Part shown: in pieces, positions 22,804 through 30,561 of the stretch | How the letters are laid out: each line of letters opens with the position of its first letter | How positions within the stretch are numbered: position 1 is the first letter of the stretch | Assembly: GCA_045546275.1 (NCBI GenBank) | Contig: JAZQCM010000001.1 | Coordinates: 314,261-378,260 of the forward strand | Source of the DNA: RGIG1927 sp045546275 | GTDB taxonomy: Bacteria; Bacillota; Clostridia; UMGS1883 | Direction of reading: 5' to 3' | Length of the DNA: 64,000 bases | The notes under the pieces: generated by a model | Database searches by the model: none | Seen by the model: only the letters and a program-made list of their open reading frames with translations | Told to the model about the DNA's origin: nothing | Program-made: the position numbers and the translations under genes

Positions 22804-24624
22804 TTACTGATTGTCATCCTGTGTAAATTCAGCGTCGTATACGCCATCGTTGCCGGGTGCTCCACCCATGTTGGGGGCTGCACCATCAGCGCCGGGCTGC
22901 TGATAAATCTTAGGAGCAATTTCATAGAACTTCTTTGTAAGTGAGTCAACACTTGCCTTGATAGCTTCCATGTCAGTTCCCTTTAAAGCTTCTTTAACCT
23001 TATCAATTTCAGCCTGGATGCCCTGCTTTTCGTCTTCTGTAATCTTGTCGCCTACTTCACCGAGTGCCTTTTCGCACTGGTAAACCATCTGGTCAGCGTT
23101 GTTTCTTGTGTCAATGTCTTCCTTACGCTTCTTGTCTTCTTCAGCAAACTGTTCTGCTTCCTGAACCGCTTTATTGATTTCGTCCTCGCTGAGGTTGCCG
23201 GATGCTGTGATTGTAATTTTCTGTTCCTTACCTGTGCCAAGGTCCTTCGCGGAAACGTTTACAATACCGTTTGCGTCAATATCGAATGTAACTTCAATCT
23301 GAGGAATGCCACGGGGTGCGGGAGCAATACCTGAAAGCTGGAAGTTACCGAGAGTTTTGTTCTGTGCCGCAAATTCTCTTTCACCCTGTAATACATGGAT
23401 GTCAACTGCAGGCTGGTTGTCGGCAGCTGTGGAGAAAATCTGGCTCTTCTTTGTGGGGATTGTTGTGTTTCTTTCAATAAGACGTGTGCAAACACCGCCC
23501 AATGTTTCAATACCCAAGGAAAGAGGTGTTACGTCCAGAAGTACGATGTCCTTAACGTCACCTGCTAAAACGCCTGCCTGAATAGCTGCACCAATAGCAA
23601 CACATTCATCGGGGTTGATACCCTTGTGAGGTTCCTTGCCGATAAACTTTGCAACAGCTTCGTTAACAGCAGGAATACGGCTGGAGCCACCTACCATAAG
23701 AACCTTGTCAATTTCGTTAGCAGAAAGACCTGCATCACGAAGAGCATTTCTTGTGGGAACCATTGTTCTTTCAACCAAGTCAGCTGTAAGCTCGTTGAAC
23801 TTTGCTCTTGTAAGAGTAATGTCAAGGTGCTTGGGACCTGTAGCATCAGCTGTGATGAAGGGAAGGTTGATGTTGCTTGTTGTCAAGCCGGAAAGCTCAA
23901 TTTTAGCCTTTTCAGCAGCTTCCTTCAATCTCTGCATAGCCATCTTGTCGTTAGAGAGGTCAATGCCCTGTTCCTTCTTGAATTCATTAACAAGATAGTC
24001 CATAATTCTCTGGTCGAAGTCGTCACCACCCAAGCGTGTGTCGCCGTTTGTTGCCAAAACTTCAAATACGCCGTCGCCGATTTCAAGAATGGATACGTCG
24101 AATGTACCGCCACCTAAGTCATAAACCATAATCTTCTGGTCGTCTTCCTTATCCATGCCGTAAGCAAATGCAGCTGCTGTGGGTTCGTTGATAATACGAA
24201 GAACTTCCAAACCTGCAATTCTGCCTGCATCCTTAGTTGCCTGACGCTGAGAGTCGGAGAAGTATGCAGGAACTGTGATAACTGCCTGGCTTACCTTTTC
24301 ACCAAGATAGCTTTCAGCATCCTGCTTAAGCTTCTGGAGAATCATAGCAGAAACCTCCGGAGGAGTGTAGCCCTTGCCGTCAATATCCACCTTGTAGTTT
24401 GTACCCATTTCTCTCTTAATGGAGATAACTGTCTTGTCGGGGTTTGTAACAGCCTGACGCTTTGCACTTGTACCTACAAGTCTTTCGCCGTCCTTTGTAA
24501 ATGCCACAACAGAGGGAGTTGTTCTGCCACCTTCTGCGTTAGCGATTACAACAGGCTCGCCGCCTTCCATAACTGCTACACAAGAGTTTGTTGTACCTAA
24601 GTCAATACCGATAATCTTTGCCAT
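22804..24624 (-). CDS. dnaK: Chaperone protein DnaK (Hsp70)
   Basis: ATP-dependent chaperone of 606 residues. The nucleotide-binding domain has IGIDLGTTNSCVAV, the VPAYFSDSQRQATKDAG and NEPTAAAFAYG motifs and VMVGGSSRIPAV; the linker VLLLDVTPLSLGIETLGG follows, then the substrate domain and a helical lid. The end (GVYDAEFTQDDNQ) matches the usual DnaK tail. Length fits Gram-positive DnaK lacking the Gram-negative N-lobe insertion. Third gene of the HrcA-controlled operon. Confidence 0.99.
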   Translation of the reverse strand: MAKIIGIDLGTTNSCVAVMEGGEPVVIANAEGGRTTPSVVAFTKDGERLVGTSAKRQAVTNPDKTVISIKREMGTNYKVDIDGKGYTPPEVSAMILQKLKQDAESYLGEKVSQAVITVPAYFSDSQRQATKDAGRIAGLEVLRIINEPTAAAFAYGMDKEDDQKIMVYDLGGGTFDVSILEIGDGVFEVLATNGDTRLGGDDFDQRIMDYLVNEFKKEQGIDLSNDKMAMQRLKEAAEKAKIELSGLTTSNINLPFITADATGPKHLDITLTRAKFNELTADLVERTMVPTRNALRDAGLSANEIDKVLMVGGSSRIPAVNEAVAKFIGKEPHKGINPDECVAIGAAIQAGVLAGDVKDIVLLDVTPLSLGIETLGGVCTRLIERNTTIPTKKSQIFSTAADNQPAVDIHVLQGEREFAAQNKTLGNFQLSGIAPAPRGIPQIEVTFDIDANGIVNVSAKDLGTGKEQKITITASGNLSEDEINKAVQEAEQFAEEDKKRKEDIDTRNNADQMVYQCEKALGEVGDKITEDEKQGIQAEIDKVKEALKGTDMEAIKASVDSLTKKFYEIAPKIYQQPGADGAAPNMGGAPGNDGVYDAEFTQDDNQ

Positions 24625-24661
24625 TTTAGTTACTTCCTTTCAAGTTAAAAATCTATAATTT

Positions 24662-25180
24662 TTAGTTTGCTACCTTTACCATGCTGTATCGAACAATTCT
24701 GTCGCCTATTTTATAGCCCTTCTGGAACTGTTCAACAATTTCGTTTTCGCCGTAATTGTCATCGTCAACATGCATTACTGCGTTGTGAAAATTGGGGTCA
24801 AATTTTTCGCCAACCGCCTTAATTTCTTCAACACCGCAATTTTTAAGAGTTTCCTCAAACTGGCGCATAATCATTTTAACGCCTTCGTACAAGGGGTCCT
24901 CTTCCTTAGAAGCACTAAGTGCTCTTTCCATGTTGTCAAGCACAGGTAAAAATGCCGAGACAACACTAACCTTTGCTTCGGGATAAATGCTTTCCTTCTC
25001 CTTGGCGGTACGCTTTCTGAAATTATCATATTCAGCAACCAACCTGAGATATTTGTCATTTAACGCCTCAAGTTCTTTGTTTGGTGCTTCTTCAACTACT
25101 TCTGCTTGCTCTGAAACTTCTTCAGTTTCCGCAGTAGTTTCTTCAACCTCTACTTCTTCCTCTTTATTTTTCTTAGCCAT
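24662..25180 (-). CDS. grpE: Nucleotide exchange factor GrpE
   Basis: Dimeric cofactor of 172 residues that releases ADP from DnaK. An acidic, low-complexity N-terminus (EEEVEVEETTAETEEVSEQAEVVEE broken by T and S) leads into a long coiled-coil helix (LNDKYLRLVAEYDNFRKRTAKE) and the C-terminal beta domain (FDPNFHNAVMHVDD, VEQFQKGYKIGDRIVRYSMVKVA), which is diagnostic. The ATG of MAKKNKEEE follows GAGGTG by six bases and is preferred over an ATG 12 codons earlier that has no site. It begins ten bases after the hrcA stop. Confidence 0.97.
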   Translation of the reverse strand: MAKKNKEEEVEVEETTAETEEVSEQAEVVEEAPNKELEALNDKYLRLVAEYDNFRKRTAKEKESIYPEAKVSVVSAFLPVLDNMERALSASKEEDPLYEGVKMIMRQFEETLKNCGVEEIKAVGEKFDPNFHNAVMHVDDDNYGENEIVEQFQKGYKIGDRIVRYSMVKVAN

Positions 25181-25190
25181 GTAGCTCACC

Positions 25191-26240
25191 TCATTCCTCG
25201 TCGTCATAGAAAGCACTGTTTAAAAGTGCTTCCAGCTGTGTGTTAATCATTTCCAAGGACGAAACAATCCTTGCGTAGTCCATTCTTGTAGGACCTATAA
25301 CACCTATCTTACCGCTAAGCATTCCGCCTGCGTGGTAATTTGCAAGAACAATACTTGTGTCGTGCATTTCTGCAAGACCTGTTTCATCGCCGATAAGAAT
25401 TTTAATTGCATTATTATCGCCCGTTTCGCTGAGTGCAAGCATTTTTGTTGCATTAGCACGGTTGTCGATAAAGTTTAAAAATTCTCTTGCTCTGTCAATA
25501 TTACAGAATTCGGGATGATTTAATATATTTGATGCACCGCCTACATATACCTCGGTCATGTCCTGCTTTAAGCATTCAAGAACAAATTCCAGTACAACCT
25601 TTAAAAAGTCCTTGTATTGACCCATCGCTCCGTATATGAGCATAATTCTCGACTCGTCAATGTCGTTAACGGAAAGGCCTGCAAGCTGCGAATTTAAAAA
25701 CTCACTTATGGCATCAATTTCTCTGTAAGTTATATTGCCCTTTACTTTAACCTTTTTATTCCTTACCGTACCGCCATCAAGCACAACAACTATAAGCGCA
25801 AGATTTTTTTCAATCATAATCATCTTAACGTTTACACATCTTGACACCGAAACCGTAGGCATTGTAATAACCGTGGGGCACTTTGTTATTTTTGAAACAA
25901 TGTCAGACACCGCAGAAATAACGCTGTTTAAATTTAAGTACTTTCGCTCCAACGCCACATTTAACCCTTCAATGTCTTCAACAGTGGAGCTGTAGCGCTT
26001 CATGAGTGAATCCACATAAAACCTGTAACCCATCTGGCTGGGTACACGCCCTGCCGATGTGTGAGGTTTATCCAGAAAGCCCATTTCCTCCAAATCCGCC
26101 ATTTCGTTTCGGATTGTGGCAGCACTTAAACCAAGGTCGTGGTTTTTTGCAATATTTCTTGACCCTACAGGTTCAGCAGTTGCAATGTAATCTTCAACTA
26201 TTGCCTGAAGTATCAGCCTTTTTCTTTCGCCTAATTCCAT
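25191..26240 (-). CDS. hrcA: Heat-inducible transcription repressor HrcA
   Basis: Cytosolic repressor of 349 residues that binds the CIRCE operator and is kept folded by GroE. The N-terminal winged helix (RKRLILQAIVEDYIATAEPVGSR, then SAATIRNEMADLEEMGFL) and the GAF-like dimer core with the closing IGPTRMDYARIVSSLE motif are complete. It is the first gene of its operon, immediately downstream of a perfect CIRCE element, so the operon is autoregulated. AGGTGA is the ribosome-binding site. Confidence 0.98.
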   Translation of the reverse strand: MELGERKRLILQAIVEDYIATAEPVGSRNIAKNHDLGLSAATIRNEMADLEEMGFLDKPHTSAGRVPSQMGYRFYVDSLMKRYSSTVEDIEGLNVALERKYLNLNSVISAVSDIVSKITKCPTVITMPTVSVSRCVNVKMIMIEKNLALIVVVLDGGTVRNKKVKVKGNITYREIDAISEFLNSQLAGLSVNDIDESRIMLIYGAMGQYKDFLKVVLEFVLECLKQDMTEVYVGGASNILNHPEFCNIDRAREFLNFIDNRANATKMLALSETGDNNAIKILIGDETGLAEMHDTSIVLANYHAGGMLSGKIGVIGPTRMDYARIVSSLEMINTQLEALLNSAFYDDEE

Positions 26241-26266
26241 AGAGTCTCACCTGCCTTAATTTTTTG

Positions 26267-26293
26267 TTAGCACTCACTTTGTTCGAGTGCTAA
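26267..26293 (-). promoter_or_regulatory. CIRCE operator (HrcA binding site)
   Basis: Exact match to the consensus TTAGCACTC-N9-GAGTGCTAA, just downstream of the -10 box and in the 5' leader of hrcA. Confidence 0.98.
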
Positions 26294-26297
26294 CGAT

Positions 26298-26326
26298 AGA
26301 ATACCACCATGTTCCGTTTTTGTCAA
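26298..26326 (-). promoter_or_regulatory. Promoter of the hrcA operon
   Basis: Minus strand TTGACA, 17-bp spacer, TATTCT, directly upstream of CIRCE. Confidence 0.85.
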
Positions 26327-26368
26327 TAGTTTCTTTTTAACAAATTGTAAACTGTTTGAAAACAACAC

Positions 26369-26395
26369 AAAAAGCCACTCATTAAGTGGCTTTTT
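26369..26395 (-). terminator. Terminator of pnuC
   Basis: Stem AAAAAGCCACT / AGTGGCTTTTT on the minus strand followed by GTGTTG; the loop contains the pnuC stop codon. Confidence 0.8.
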
Positions 26396-27065
26396 GTCTC
26401 TTCTCCATTTTTCTCCAGTTGAAAAATCCGTACATGTCGTTTACAAAAAACATTACAAAGCAAAAAATCATTGGAACGTAGGAAATATCCTTTAAGCTTG
26501 CAAGCACCCACAAAATTATAAGCACAACATCGTTTGCTGCATAACCAAGGGCATAAAACGGACTTCGCAGATAAGTTAAATAACATGCTAAAAAGCTTGT
26601 TGTTACTGAAATTGTGCTGAAAAAGATATTTGCAGTATTAAAAAAGTCAAGAATGAAATAGAAAACCGTAGTTACTATGATTGCAAGAACACACATTACT
26701 GCCACATCTTTTTTGCAAATGCGTTTTACTTCAACTTCTTTTGTTTCTTTAAATGGGTGCTTAATCCAGCTTATAAGTGCCATTAGGGCAATGGGCGCAG
26801 TCATGAACACATATGTTATCATTTCCCCATAATAGCGACAAAAGAAGGATATCACCCCGTAAAATATGGAAAAAACAATTATAAGCACCTGACCTATCAC
26901 ATAGCCTTTTGCAAGAAAGATTAGCGCCGTAACACCAACAAGAGATGCTATAAGAGTAAGATAATCTCCACTTTGTGAAAAAGCAAACGACAAAATAACA
27001 ACCACTACTGATACAACCCACAAAATAAGTTCAAATTTATTCAAATCTTTAAAATAATTTCTCAT
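26382..27065 (-). CDS. pnuC: PnuC-family vitamin transporter (nicotinamide riboside type)
   Basis: Membrane transporter of 227 residues with seven or so helices. It has the PnuC layout, with FGFFNWRK-like residues at the end (YGFFNWRKMEKRQ) and the SPFYALGYAANDVVLIILWVLA segment that lines the substrate channel, including the conserved W and ND pair. PnuC facilitates diffusion of nicotinamide riboside; related PnuT and PnuX carry thiamine and riboflavin, and sequence alone does not fully exclude these. GGAGG seven bases upstream fixes the ATG; a reading frame extending 14 codons further has no site. The leader holds a candidate attenuator. Confidence 0.9.
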   Translation of the reverse strand: MRNYFKDLNKFELILWVVSVVVVILSFAFSQSGDYLTLIASLVGVTALIFLAKGYVIGQVLIIVFSIFYGVISFFCRYYGEMITYVFMTAPIALMALISWIKHPFKETKEVEVKRICKKDVAVMCVLAIIVTTVFYFILDFFNTANIFFSTISVTTSFLACYLTYLRSPFYALGYAANDVVLIILWVLASLKDISYVPMIFCFVMFFVNDMYGFFNWRKMEKRQKAT

Positions 27066-27157
27066 ATTTATTCCTCCAAACAAAAAGCATCCGCAGTATA
27101 TCTTCAAAGACCTAACGATATACTAACGGATGCATTCATCCACTACCCGGTGGCAGC
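27066..27157 (-). promoter_or_regulatory. pnuC leader with candidate attenuator or riboswitch
   Basis: On the minus strand a small hairpin CCAC-CGGGTA-GTGG is followed by GGATG-AATG-CATCC. The CATCC arm also belongs to a longer stem GCATCCG...GTATATC / GATATAC...CGGATGC that ends in TTTTTGTTT just before the pnuC ribosome-binding site. The two pairings exclude each other, as in a terminator/antiterminator switch. It could instead be a plain terminator for the upstream phosphatidyltransferase gene. TPP riboswitch motifs are absent. Confidence 0.45.
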
Positions 27158-27730
27158 TTATTCATCTTTCATTTTAACAGTTGTTATAGCTGTTCTGTTT
27201 TGTCTTGTGTAGTTCTGAACGGTACTGTGGATAATAAGCTCCTCCAGTCCTGCAACAAGTGCAATTATGTACACAATTGTGTAAACAATTTGCTCAGGAA
27301 TATTAAACCAAATAAGATACGGCATCAAAAAGCAGGAAAAACCGCTCAGCTTATTCATGTAAGTATGAAGCGATGCCATCTTCTTATACCTGAAAGCTGC
27401 AATAGTATAAGAGCAAACTCTTAACACAACCAAGCTGACAATCATAACCGGCATTGCATCGGGCATGGCCGAAAGCATTCTGGGCAAAAGCTTAAAAAGC
27501 ATTACCCCATAAAAGAGCAAGTCCGCAACAGAATCAAGCTTTGCACCAAACTCGCTCGTTTTCTTTGTCATTCGTGCCACAAAGCCGTCAAGAACATCGG
27601 TTATTCCGCAAAAGGTGTAAATAATGTAAAACGGTGTTGTGAAAATGCTTGTGAAGATCATGCAAATTGCTCCGACAATTCGCAATGATGTTATACAATT
27701 TGGAGCAGTAACCTTACTTTTTAAATCCAT
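27158..27730 (-). CDS. CDP-alcohol phosphatidyltransferase family protein
   Basis: Integral membrane enzyme of 190 residues with about five helices. The class I CDP-alcohol phosphotransferase signature DG(x)2AR(x)8G(x)3D(x)3D is complete in the stretch from TDVLDGFVAR to KLDSVADL, about residues 42-68. Such enzymes join CDP-diacylglycerol to an alcohol; PgsA-like phosphatidylglycerol phosphate synthase is one possibility, but the sequence is divergent and the alcohol cannot be fixed. It has its own consensus promoter and precedes pnuC. Confidence 0.9.
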   Translation of the reverse strand: MDLKSKVTAPNCITSLRIVGAICMIFTSIFTTPFYIIYTFCGITDVLDGFVARMTKKTSEFGAKLDSVADLLFYGVMLFKLLPRMLSAMPDAMPVMIVSLVVLRVCSYTIAAFRYKKMASLHTYMNKLSGFSCFLMPYLIWFNIPEQIVYTIVYIIALVAGLEELIIHSTVQNYTRQNRTAITTVKMKDE

Positions 27731-27774
27731 CTAAAATTTCGCCTTCTTTGAAAAATATTTTTTCATTAAAGGAT

Positions 27775-27803
27775 ACTTTATCACAAAACGAGGTTTTTGT
27801 CAA
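27775..27803 (-). promoter_or_regulatory. Promoter of the CDP-alcohol phosphatidyltransferase gene
   Basis: Minus strand TTGACA, 17-bp spacer, TAAAGT. Confidence 0.8.
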
Positions 27804-27807
27804 ATAT

Positions 27808-29031
27808 TTATTCTAACCCCTCTATGTATCTATGCATTGCTTCAGCAACAATTTTACTGTGAGCTACAGCCTCAACAACTGTTCGTGCACCATGAACTAC
27901 ATCGCCCGAGGCAAAGATTCCCTCTCGCCCTGTGTGACCGAATTCGTCCACAACCATAAGTCCGTTTTTGTTGGCCTCCAAGCCTTCGGTTTTTGAAGCA
28001 AGTGAGTTTCTGGGCTTCTGGCTTATGGCAATTATAACAGAATTTGATTTAACCAGACTGTCACTGCCTGTAACCTCCTCCATGGTGCCGTCATCATGCT
28101 CAATAACCTCACGGAAAATAACACCCTCGTCAACAATTTCAACGGGTTTTTTGTTGTATTCAAATCTCACGCCCTCAAGCTGAGCATATCTGAACTCGTA
28201 ATCGCTTGCGGCAACATTCTTTTCAATTGAAAAGCATGTTACATGCCTTGAACCATTTCGAACTGCAGTTCTTGCCACATCCATTGCAGCATTACCAGCA
28301 CCAATAACTGTAACATTTTCACCTAATTTATAAACATCGGGGTTATTAAGATAGTTAATTGCATAGTGCACATTGCCCAAGGTTTCTCCTTTAATATGCA
28401 ACGCTCTTGGTTTCCATGCACCTGTGCCAAGGAAAATCGCCTTATATCCGTCACGGAACAAGTCTTCAATGGTTATGGCATCACCAATTCTTATGTTAGG
28501 TCTTACCTTAATACCACGCATTTCAATATGACGATACTGCAAATCGTCAATAACACTCTTTGGCAATCTGTATTCTGGAATACCATAACGAAGTACGCCC
28601 CCTAATTTATCACGGGACTCAAAAATGGTAACCTGATAGCCGTACTTTGCCAAAATTATGGCAATAGTAAGCCCTGCAGGACCTGCACCAACAATAGCCA
28701 CTCTTTTTCCGTTGGAGGTTTCGGGACCCTTTTTAATTTTAGGAGCATAGGCTCCCGATATGTAGCTCTCAATAGCCGAAAAATGCACAGGTGTGCCTTT
28801 TTTTCCTAAAACACAATGCCCTTCACATTGCTTTTCATGGTTACATACAAGGCTACAAATGGTTGTGAGTGGGTTGTTCTCGAACAAAATCTGCCCTGCT
28901 TCGTCAAGCCTGTTTTCTTTTAAAAGCTTTATTACCGTTGGGATGGGAGTACTTATTGGGCACCCCTGTAAGCACTGGGGGTTTTTACACTCCAGGCATC
29001 TTTCCGCTTCGTCCAAAATGTGATAAGCCAT
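27808..29031 (-). CDS. NAD(P)-dependent flavoprotein, GltD/NfnB-like (glutamate synthase small-chain family)
   Basis: Cytosolic Fe-S flavoprotein of 407 residues. The N-terminal helical domain carries two [4Fe-4S] motifs, CLECKNPQCLQGCP and CSLVCNHEKQCEGHC. It is followed by the FAD Rossmann motif VAIVGAGPAGLTIA (about 109) and the NAD(P) motif VTVIGAGNAAMDVARTA. The family supplies electrons to glutamate synthase, or serves in NfnAB-type transhydrogenases and dihydropyrimidine dehydrogenases. No glutamate synthase large subunit or NfnA lies nearby, so the partner is unknown. The protein is somewhat shorter than many GltD forms (around 460). It follows a CPBP protease gene by 21 bases. Confidence 0.85.
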   Translation of the reverse strand: MAYHILDEAERCLECKNPQCLQGCPISTPIPTVIKLLKENRLDEAGQILFENNPLTTICSLVCNHEKQCEGHCVLGKKGTPVHFSAIESYISGAYAPKIKKGPETSNGKRVAIVGAGPAGLTIAIILAKYGYQVTIFESRDKLGGVLRYGIPEYRLPKSVIDDLQYRHIEMRGIKVRPNIRIGDAITIEDLFRDGYKAIFLGTGAWKPRALHIKGETLGNVHYAINYLNNPDVYKLGENVTVIGAGNAAMDVARTAVRNGSRHVTCFSIEKNVAASDYEFRYAQLEGVRFEYNKKPVEIVDEGVIFREVIEHDDGTMEEVTGSDSLVKSNSVIIAISQKPRNSLASKTEGLEANKNGLMVVDEFGHTGREGIFASGDVVHGARTVVEAVAHSKIVAEAMHRYIEGLE

Positions 29032-29052
29032 AATTTTCCCTCTCTCTTATAT

Positions 29053-29721
29053 TTATATATCGGTTGCAAATAGAATGAAACCTATTGTGTTGGTTGCAAA
29101 GTTTGCAAACATGTGCACAAGCCAGGAAAGATATATTGTTCCTTTTTCATCAAATCGGTTGAAAATCATACCGCCAACAAAAAGACCAAAAAGCGAAATT
29201 AGCACAACAGGCAATCCAAACCAGCCTATCATCATGGCAATATGATAAAGCGCAAACATAAAGCTTGAAAAAACATATGCAGTTTTCCTTGACACTTCGT
29301 TTTTAAGTGTTATGAAAGAAAAACCACGGAAGAAAAATTCCTCCAAAAATGAATTTACAAAGGATATGTATATTGCCACAAACAAAAAGTTTGACTTGTT
29401 TACCCCGGTAGTTGCGGTGAGGCTTTTTGTGAGTGCTGAAAAATCAAACACATTTCTAAAAAGAAAATATGCCCCCAAAACTACCACGTAAACCCCTAAA
29501 CCCACCAAAAGCGCACATATTATCCCCTTTTTGTCGGGTGCAAAAACCTTTTTAAAGCTAAAATCCTTATTAATAATGCCATATATAACAGGCAAAAGCA
29601 GAAACATGGCAATTTTAACCAGGGATTTTACCACATAGCCCGGCTGAACAACAGCATCTATTACCCCCATAACAGTACATGCGATAATAACTATAATAGG
29701 TATCTGAATTGATTTTTTCAT
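29053..29721 (-). CDS. CPBP-family intramembrane metalloprotease
   Basis: Membrane protein of 222 residues with about seven helices and the CAAX-protease/bacteriocin-processing motifs: EEFFFRGF (motif 1), FMFALYHIAMM (motif 2 His) and SWLVHMFANF (motif 3 His). These residues form the glutamate/His active site of the family. Bacterial members process small peptides or confer bacteriocin immunity, but substrates are mostly unknown. It sits between a Cys-rich membrane protein and the GltD-like gene on one transcript. Confidence 0.88.
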   Translation of the reverse strand: MKKSIQIPIIVIIACTVMGVIDAVVQPGYVVKSLVKIAMFLLLPVIYGIINKDFSFKKVFAPDKKGIICALLVGLGVYVVVLGAYFLFRNVFDFSALTKSLTATTGVNKSNFLFVAIYISFVNSFLEEFFFRGFSFITLKNEVSRKTAYVFSSFMFALYHIAMMIGWFGLPVVLISLFGLFVGGMIFNRFDEKGTIYLSWLVHMFANFATNTIGFILFATDI

Positions 29722-29728
29722 AATTTCC

Positions 29729-30457
29729 TCACTGATTCTTTCTGAGCTTTCTGCAGTACTGTGTGCAAAGCTTGTCGGTACATTCGGAGCACCTTAAAGC
29801 CATGTTACTGTTTTCCCAGAACCTTTCGGGATATGTAAAAACACAAATTTCCCAAATAAGCCATATAATTACCGAAAATACAACCAATGTGATTGCGTAA
29901 AAGCTCTTTACAGTAACAAGTGGTGCAAACATCATAAGATGGTCCCAGTTAAAAATGCGGCATGTTGTACAACATTTGTTTTTCATAATAAGCCTGAAAG
30001 GGCACCATATTAATACACAAATAAGATCGCACACGTAAAAGAAAACCGAAATAATTAACACGCAAGGAGTGCTGATTATCCCTTTTGTGTACAAAATGCC
30101 TATTATAACATTTACAACAGCCCAGATAACCATAACCTTGTATGCAGCTTTCGTTGTGTCCTGAAGATATTTTTTAAGGTTTTCATAGTTAATTCGTTCT
30201 TTAATGGGTCTGAAAAGGGATTGAAAAAGCTTTTGTGAGCCGATAGAAATGTGTGCTTTAACAGGCATTAACTGCAAAATCATATCAATCATCCAGATTA
30301 TCCACAGTATGTGCAAAAGCGAAAACTCTTTAAAGAAATTCATCCCTTGGGCAACATTAAACTGCTCAGGTGCAAAAATGCACAGCATAATTGCTATAAT
30401 AAAAACTATGCACCTTCCTATTAATCTTAAAAAATAAATTTTCCTTGTTTTTGACAT
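29729..30457 (-). CDS. Cys-rich polytopic membrane protein of unknown function
   Basis: A 242-residue protein with about five membrane helices that I cannot assign to a characterised family. Cys residues cluster in two cytosolic or external loops: NKCCTTCRIFNWDHLMMFAP near residue 170, and a tail with LRCSECTDKLCTQYCRK. The CxxC spacing suggests Fe-S or zinc binding, or redox activity. Helix starts show VFIIAIMLCIFAP and SVIIWLIWEICVF. It is the first gene of a unit with the CPBP protease and the GltD-like flavoprotein, behind a TTGCAA/TATAAT promoter, which hints at a redox link; that is inference. Confidence 0.7.
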   Translation of the reverse strand: MSKTRKIYFLRLIGRCIVFIIAIMLCIFAPEQFNVAQGMNFFKEFSLLHILWIIWMIDMILQLMPVKAHISIGSQKLFQSLFRPIKERINYENLKKYLQDTTKAAYKVMVIWAVVNVIIGILYTKGIISTPCVLIISVFFYVCDLICVLIWCPFRLIMKNKCCTTCRIFNWDHLMMFAPLVTVKSFYAITLVVFSVIIWLIWEICVFTYPERFWENSNMALRCSECTDKLCTQYCRKLRKNQ

Positions 30458-30489
30458 TTTTAAATCCTCTGCAGTTTGTTTATAAGCAT

Positions 30490-30517
30490 ATTATACCACA
30501 ATTTGACTCTATTGCAA
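30490..30517 (-). promoter_or_regulatory. Promoter of the Cys-rich membrane protein gene (divergent)
   Basis: Minus strand TTGCAA, 16-bp spacer, TATAAT. The palindromic TTGCAA hexamer is also the -35 box of the opposite promoter. Confidence 0.7.
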
Positions 30518-30540
30518 GAAACTTCTTTTTATGATAAAAT
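30512..30540 (+). promoter_or_regulatory. Promoter of the Gfo/Idh/MocA oxidoreductase gene
   Basis: TTGCAA, 17-bp spacer, TAAAAT; its -35 box is shared with the divergent promoter. Confidence 0.7.
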
Positions 30541-30561
30541 ACTAAAGCGAGGTGTTTTTAT

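Noticed and set aside
27066..27157. TPP riboswitch ahead of a PnuT-type thiamine carrier
   Set aside because: The conserved CTGAGA and related TPP motifs are absent from the leader.
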